64,000 bases of DNA from the NCBI GenBank assembly GCA_026745465.1, contig JACYXH010000221.1, positions 227,501-291,500 on the forward strand. The letters are read 5' to 3'. A program made the position numbers and the translations under genes. Numbering within the stretch: the stretch's first letter is position 1; each line of letters starts with the position of its first letter. The notes below the pieces were generated by a model. The model worked only from the letters and a program-made list of their open reading frames with translations. It was not told the origin of the DNA and did no database searches. This stretch comes from Lota lota. Lineage: Eukaryota; Chordata; Actinopteri; Gadiformes; Lotidae. Shown here in pieces: positions 61,401 through 64,000 of this stretch.

Positions 61401-63489
61401 GTGTGTACACGTGTTGTACACCGTGTGTACACGTGTTGTACACCGTGTGTACACGTGTTGTACACCGTGTGTACACGTGTTTTACGCCGTGTTTACATGT
61501 GTTTTACACCATGTGCACATGTGTTTTACACCATGTGCACACCATATTTTACGCCATGTGTACATGTGTTTTACACCATGTTTTACACCATGTGCACATG
61601 TGTTGTACACCATGTTTTACACCATGTGTACATGTGTTTTACACCATACACTCACCTGCTTCATCCACACATTGGTTGTCATGAGCTGGTTTTTTTCATC
61701 CTGGGAAAATAAAATAAAATTCAACTTTATTGAATTAATACGTAGTTCTGATGAAAATGTGATTTATAGCGTGATTTATAATTTGACTTATAGCTTGATT
61801 TATAGCTGCATGAAAACAGGACAGAATTTCAACAGTGTGTTCATTAACTGTTGTTTGTCACAATTCATCATAGTCATTCACTTTGTATTAAACTTACTAC
61901 GTCAACTAGCTGGGAGATGGCTAGCCCGAATTTCACTCTTACTGTCCCATTCAGGAATTCCACTGGTCTAACCCATTTCTGGTAGTTTCTGAAGAGGTAG
62001 TTTAACAATCTGTCCTCTGCCTTTGCATAGGAGGAAAGTGTTGAGGTCCCTAAGAGAAGCATGAACAAAAAGGGGGAAACAAATGAGAACCAGAGCTGAA
62101 TATAAAAGTTATAATAGTACATGCATCAGTTGAGTGCAAAGCACACCAGGGTCGCACATCATCTGAACTGTAATTTATTTCAGTAAGTCGGGTGTTCCGA
62201 GTCCGAGCCACAAGGTCCTGGGTTCCTTCCTGCCATTCTCACTCTATCTGATCGTTGAGCAAGATGTCTAATTGCACATAAAAACTGGAGTTAGAATCGA
62301 CCCCTTAAGACTAACAAAAGCCAAGTAGATTCACGACTGCGTTGTTTCAAAGTCCCTCGCAGATCAGCGACATCGATTGCCTGTGTTCTTTTGCTTATGT
62401 CATTCCCCAGATGGTCAAGAGCTCATTTTAACGAATGGGTTTGTGGTTGTTAATCACCCTTTAGGAGGGCAGAGGGAATGTCGCTGTCACTCCTCCGTGC
62501 CGTGGATCGATAAAAGGCCAGGCAGCAATCAATGACTGTGATTAGCAGATGCGGCGTGGTTCCCGTTCTTGGCTCCCATCCCTCCTGTTATGTTAAGTGA
62601 CTTTGGTTCTAACAAGACGGCCGTGATGACAGCATCTTTTACAATGTTCAAAGACAAGCTGTTGCAGAATAACTCTCATTAACAGTAGGGTCAGGTCTCG
62701 CACGTGGTCCCCTTACCACCAGCCCGAGGCTGCGCGGAGACTACTAATTCTGATTTCGATTTCAAATACTGGTAGCATGTAGCATCCCAGTGAGAAAAGA
62801 ATTATACAATGGTCACTTTCATTCCACAAAGAAAGGACATGTGTACATCTAAATGTATCTCCATTAAACTAACATATACTATTAATCAGTAAATCAGAAC
62901 ACGAACACATTCCTCAGTGTTAACAATAATAACAAAAGAGTTTGTCGGTACAAGATAAGTGAGTATCTTATTCTTTTGAAAGCACTCGGTCCTGTTCTAG
63001 ATGTAATACCTACTGTTTGGTTTGGATGGTTCTGTGACAATTGTTTGCGTCTTCTAATGAAACCGCTAGCCTAATGTAAAGATAAGAGTTGCCTTCTTTA
63101 ACCCAAACACCCCTTAATGTACAGCAACAGGCGTTCAGCACCTTGTGTTACATAATCCCATAACTGGTCTCAAAGAAAAAACAGTAAACTGAAAGAACGC
63201 TTATTGTAAAAAGGACCGTGGCCACCATAAAAATCAAAACACTCACAGATATTCACAGACTGGCTCATAGTGTCTGTGCAATTGACATTGTCAACACCGC
63301 TTGGATATGGAACAATAACATGTGCATTCAGTGGCTGTCACCCAACGTGTCAGATCCTGAATGCACATGGGGACGTGGACCCTAGGGTGGGGGGTGGAAC
63401 TTACGCAGCGAGTGGCACAGGTGGCACCAGCTCAACGCCATCACAAGCAGCAGGGCGAGAGAGGGGGTCGCCCCTTCTGCTCTCAGCAT
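58113..63489 (-). CDS. neuronal nicotinic acetylcholine receptor subunit, alpha5/beta3/beta5 group (complete, 7 exons)
   Basis: Pentameric ligand-gated cation channel subunit of the neuronal plasma membrane. Seven exons (63405-63489, 61898-62049, 61656-61700, 60412-60521, 59921-60098, 58988-59668, 58113-58271) join in phase to give 469 residues. Seen: signal peptide (about 1-28); ligand-binding domain with [20 protein letters not shown]; Cys-loop C163-x13-C177; TM1-TM3 (about 243-326) with the pore helix [20 protein letters not shown]; cytoplasmic loop opening [21 protein letters not shown]4 (about 433-455). The C-terminus [13 protein letters not shown] and [15 protein letters not shown] are closest to CHRNA5 as I know it. 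At the place of the vicinal cysteines of alpha subunits (TDSCCWYP in alpha5) it has TDGSASYP, so by definition it is a non-alpha subunit. It may be fish chrnb5 or a chrna5 that lost the pair. The group is thought to occupy the accessory position. Confidence 0.93.
58272..58987 (-). other. nAChR subunit intron 6
   Basis: 716 bp. Apart from a long (GT)n run at 58338-58422, nothing is recognised. Confidence 0.8.
58338..58422. repeat. (GT)n microsatellite
   Basis: About 42 GT units; on the transcribed strand an (AC)n run about 70 bases upstream of the exon 7 stretch's 5' neighbour sequence. Confidence 0.95.
58988..59668 (-). CDS. nAChR subunit exon 6 (loop C to cytoplasmic loop)
   Basis: 681 bp (227 codons) from [20 protein letters not shown] through TM1-TM3 and the cytoplasmic loop to MKENEVRE. 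Acceptor TTAAAG|G, donor GAGAG|GTAAGT. It is notably GC-rich compared with its surroundings. Loop C reads [16 protein letters not shown] without the Cys-Cys pair. Confidence 0.95.
59921..60098 (-). CDS. nAChR subunit exon 5 (Cys-loop)
   Basis: 178 bp encoding [28 protein letters not shown] and the Cys-loop [15 protein letters not shown], ending GSWTYDGSQ. Acceptor CCCAACAG|T, donor CACAG|GTAACA. In mammalian CHRNA5/CHRNB3 this stretch is, to my knowledge, fused to the next one in a single large exon. Confidence 0.95.
60412..60521 (-). CDS. nAChR subunit exon 4
   Basis: 110 bp, the canonical length, encoding [20 protein letters not shown] and [17 protein letters not shown] (last codon split). 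Acceptor TGTTAAG|G, donor GACAA|GTACGT. Confidence 0.95.
61100..61646. repeat. minisatellite of palindromic GTGTACAC units in nAChR intron 3
   Basis: About 25 tandem units near 22 bp in length, typified by GTGTACACGTGTTGTACACC, with TTTTACACCATG variants at both ends. The units contain the palindromes GTGTACAC and CACGTG. The array ends about ten bases from the donor of exon 3. All frames on both strands are largely open only because the unit has no stop codon. Confidence 0.93.
61656..61700 (-). CDS. nAChR subunit exon 3
   Basis: 45 bp, the invariant size of this exon in the family, encoding [15 protein letters not shown]. Acceptor TTTTCCCAG|G, donor AAGCAG|GTGAGT. A tandem array starts about ten bases into the downstream intron. 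Confidence 0.95.
61898..62049 (-). CDS. nAChR subunit exon 2
   Basis: 152 bp: [38 protein letters not shown] and [12 protein letters not shown], the N-terminal helix and first strands. Acceptor TCTCTTAG|GG, donor GTA|GTAAGT. Confidence 0.92.
62050..63404 (-). other. nAChR subunit intron 1
   Basis: 1.36 kb. A possible SINE fragment at about 62186-62285 (AAGGTCCTGGGTTCCTTCC, TTGAGCAAGATGTCT) resembles the body of the SINE at 49.7 kb. No other structure recognised. Confidence 0.6.
63405..63489 (-). CDS. nAChR subunit exon 1 (signal peptide)
   Basis: ATG at 63489 opens [20 protein letters not shown] and WCHLCHSL, a signal peptide. The donor CTGC|GTAAGT leaves one base, completed to Arg by GG of exon 2. 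The frame is open further upstream, but no signal-peptide-like start is seen there. Confidence 0.72.
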
Positions 63490-64000
63490 GATATCAGAGG
63501 TACGCCGGATTCCAACAGCTGGTCCCCTGGGCAGCACAGGGCAGGAGCCTATAGCACAGCAACAGCCGTCCTTTGTGTGAACAGCAGTGCATTGGATAAC
63601 GGTGGTCGGGGCACGGGGCTGTGAGGGAGTTTCCGGTGAGATGTTTAAATACATACAGTACATGACATGATTGTACTTATCACTGTTTAACACTGACGAT
63701 CCTGGACTGCATAGCTACATGTTATGTTTCAGATTTTAGTGACCATGCGTTTGCTGCCTAGAAGCAAGAGCTTTCCAGGAATACAGATGAATAAAGTGAT
63801 GCAATGTGAGACTCAAGTGTAAACTAATAAGCATTTAAATGGATGTGAATCTCCCCGTACACAACATCCATATAAATGTAGAGATTTGTACCTATGTACC
63901 TTTCCCATTATCTAGCTATCCTGCAAGCAGCAAAGCAATAATGTGCAGTCAGCAGCAAATGCATGAATTCCTACACAAACCAAAGGAGCATATTCACCTG
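63490..64000 (-). promoter_or_regulatory. 5' flank of the nAChR subunit gene
   Basis: Should contain the 5' UTR and promoter. No TATA box or clear CpG island is seen in the part included, and no other gene. Confidence 0.4.

Noticed and set aside
60968-61971. Open frames of 203-321 codons on the plus strand, and others on the minus strand, rich in Cys/Val/Thr/His repeats
   Set aside because: They exist only because the tandem array unit lacks stop codons in every frame on both strands; the array lies inside an intron of the receptor gene.

Overview
The window is vertebrate nuclear DNA, almost certainly from a ray-finned (teleost) fish. Genes are split into short exons with consensus GT/AG splice sites and separated by AT-rich introns. 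Long dinucleotide and mononucleotide runs are very common, and there are tRNA-derived SINE copies with the 3' tail typical of fish SINEs. Very dense microsatellites are reported for cod-like fishes, but I cannot assign a species.

Six protein-coding loci can be reconstructed. On the left, on the minus strand, are the first two coding exons of the pacemaker channel gene hcn4 (exon 1 at 19540-20222, exon 2 at 2618-3041); the remaining exons lie beyond position 1. Head-to-head with it is a complete six-exon rec114 (22864-27259, plus), a meiotic double-strand-break factor. Next is neuroplastin, nptn (31251-46777, minus), with signal peptide, three Ig domains and the transmembrane segment; its short terminal cytoplasmic exon could not be placed with confidence. 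The hcn4(-)/rec114(+)/nptn(-) order and orientation is the arrangement I know from human 15q24, which supports all three names.

The right half holds a two-exon, unusually short CALHM-family channel gene (48711-50026, plus), a UDP-glucuronosyltransferase with its whole coding sequence in one exon (51797-53365, minus), and a complete seven-exon nicotinic acetylcholine receptor subunit of the alpha5/beta3/beta5 group (58113-63489, minus). That subunit lacks the vicinal cysteine pair of alpha subunits.

The most interesting structure is a second, decayed copy of the CALHM locus. Sequence flanking the CALHM gene at about 47.75-48.53 and 50.30-50.76 kb recurs in the same order and orientation at about 56.79-57.77 kb, but with the coding exons and intron removed. 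The UGT gene lies between the two copies. Other points of interest are two tandem arrays that run up to 5' splice sites (hcn4 exon 2 and receptor exon 3), a hairpin-forming minisatellite in hcn4 intron 1, several perfect inverted repeats, and perfect MEF2-type sites in hcn4 intron 1.

Functionally the loci do not form one pathway. Three (hcn4, nptn, receptor subunit) encode excitable-cell membrane proteins, one is meiotic, one is a detoxifying ER enzyme and one is a probable large-pore channel. Exon borders were read by eye from splice consensus, reading phase and family resemblance; untranslated exons and transcription starts are mostly not resolvable from sequence alone.
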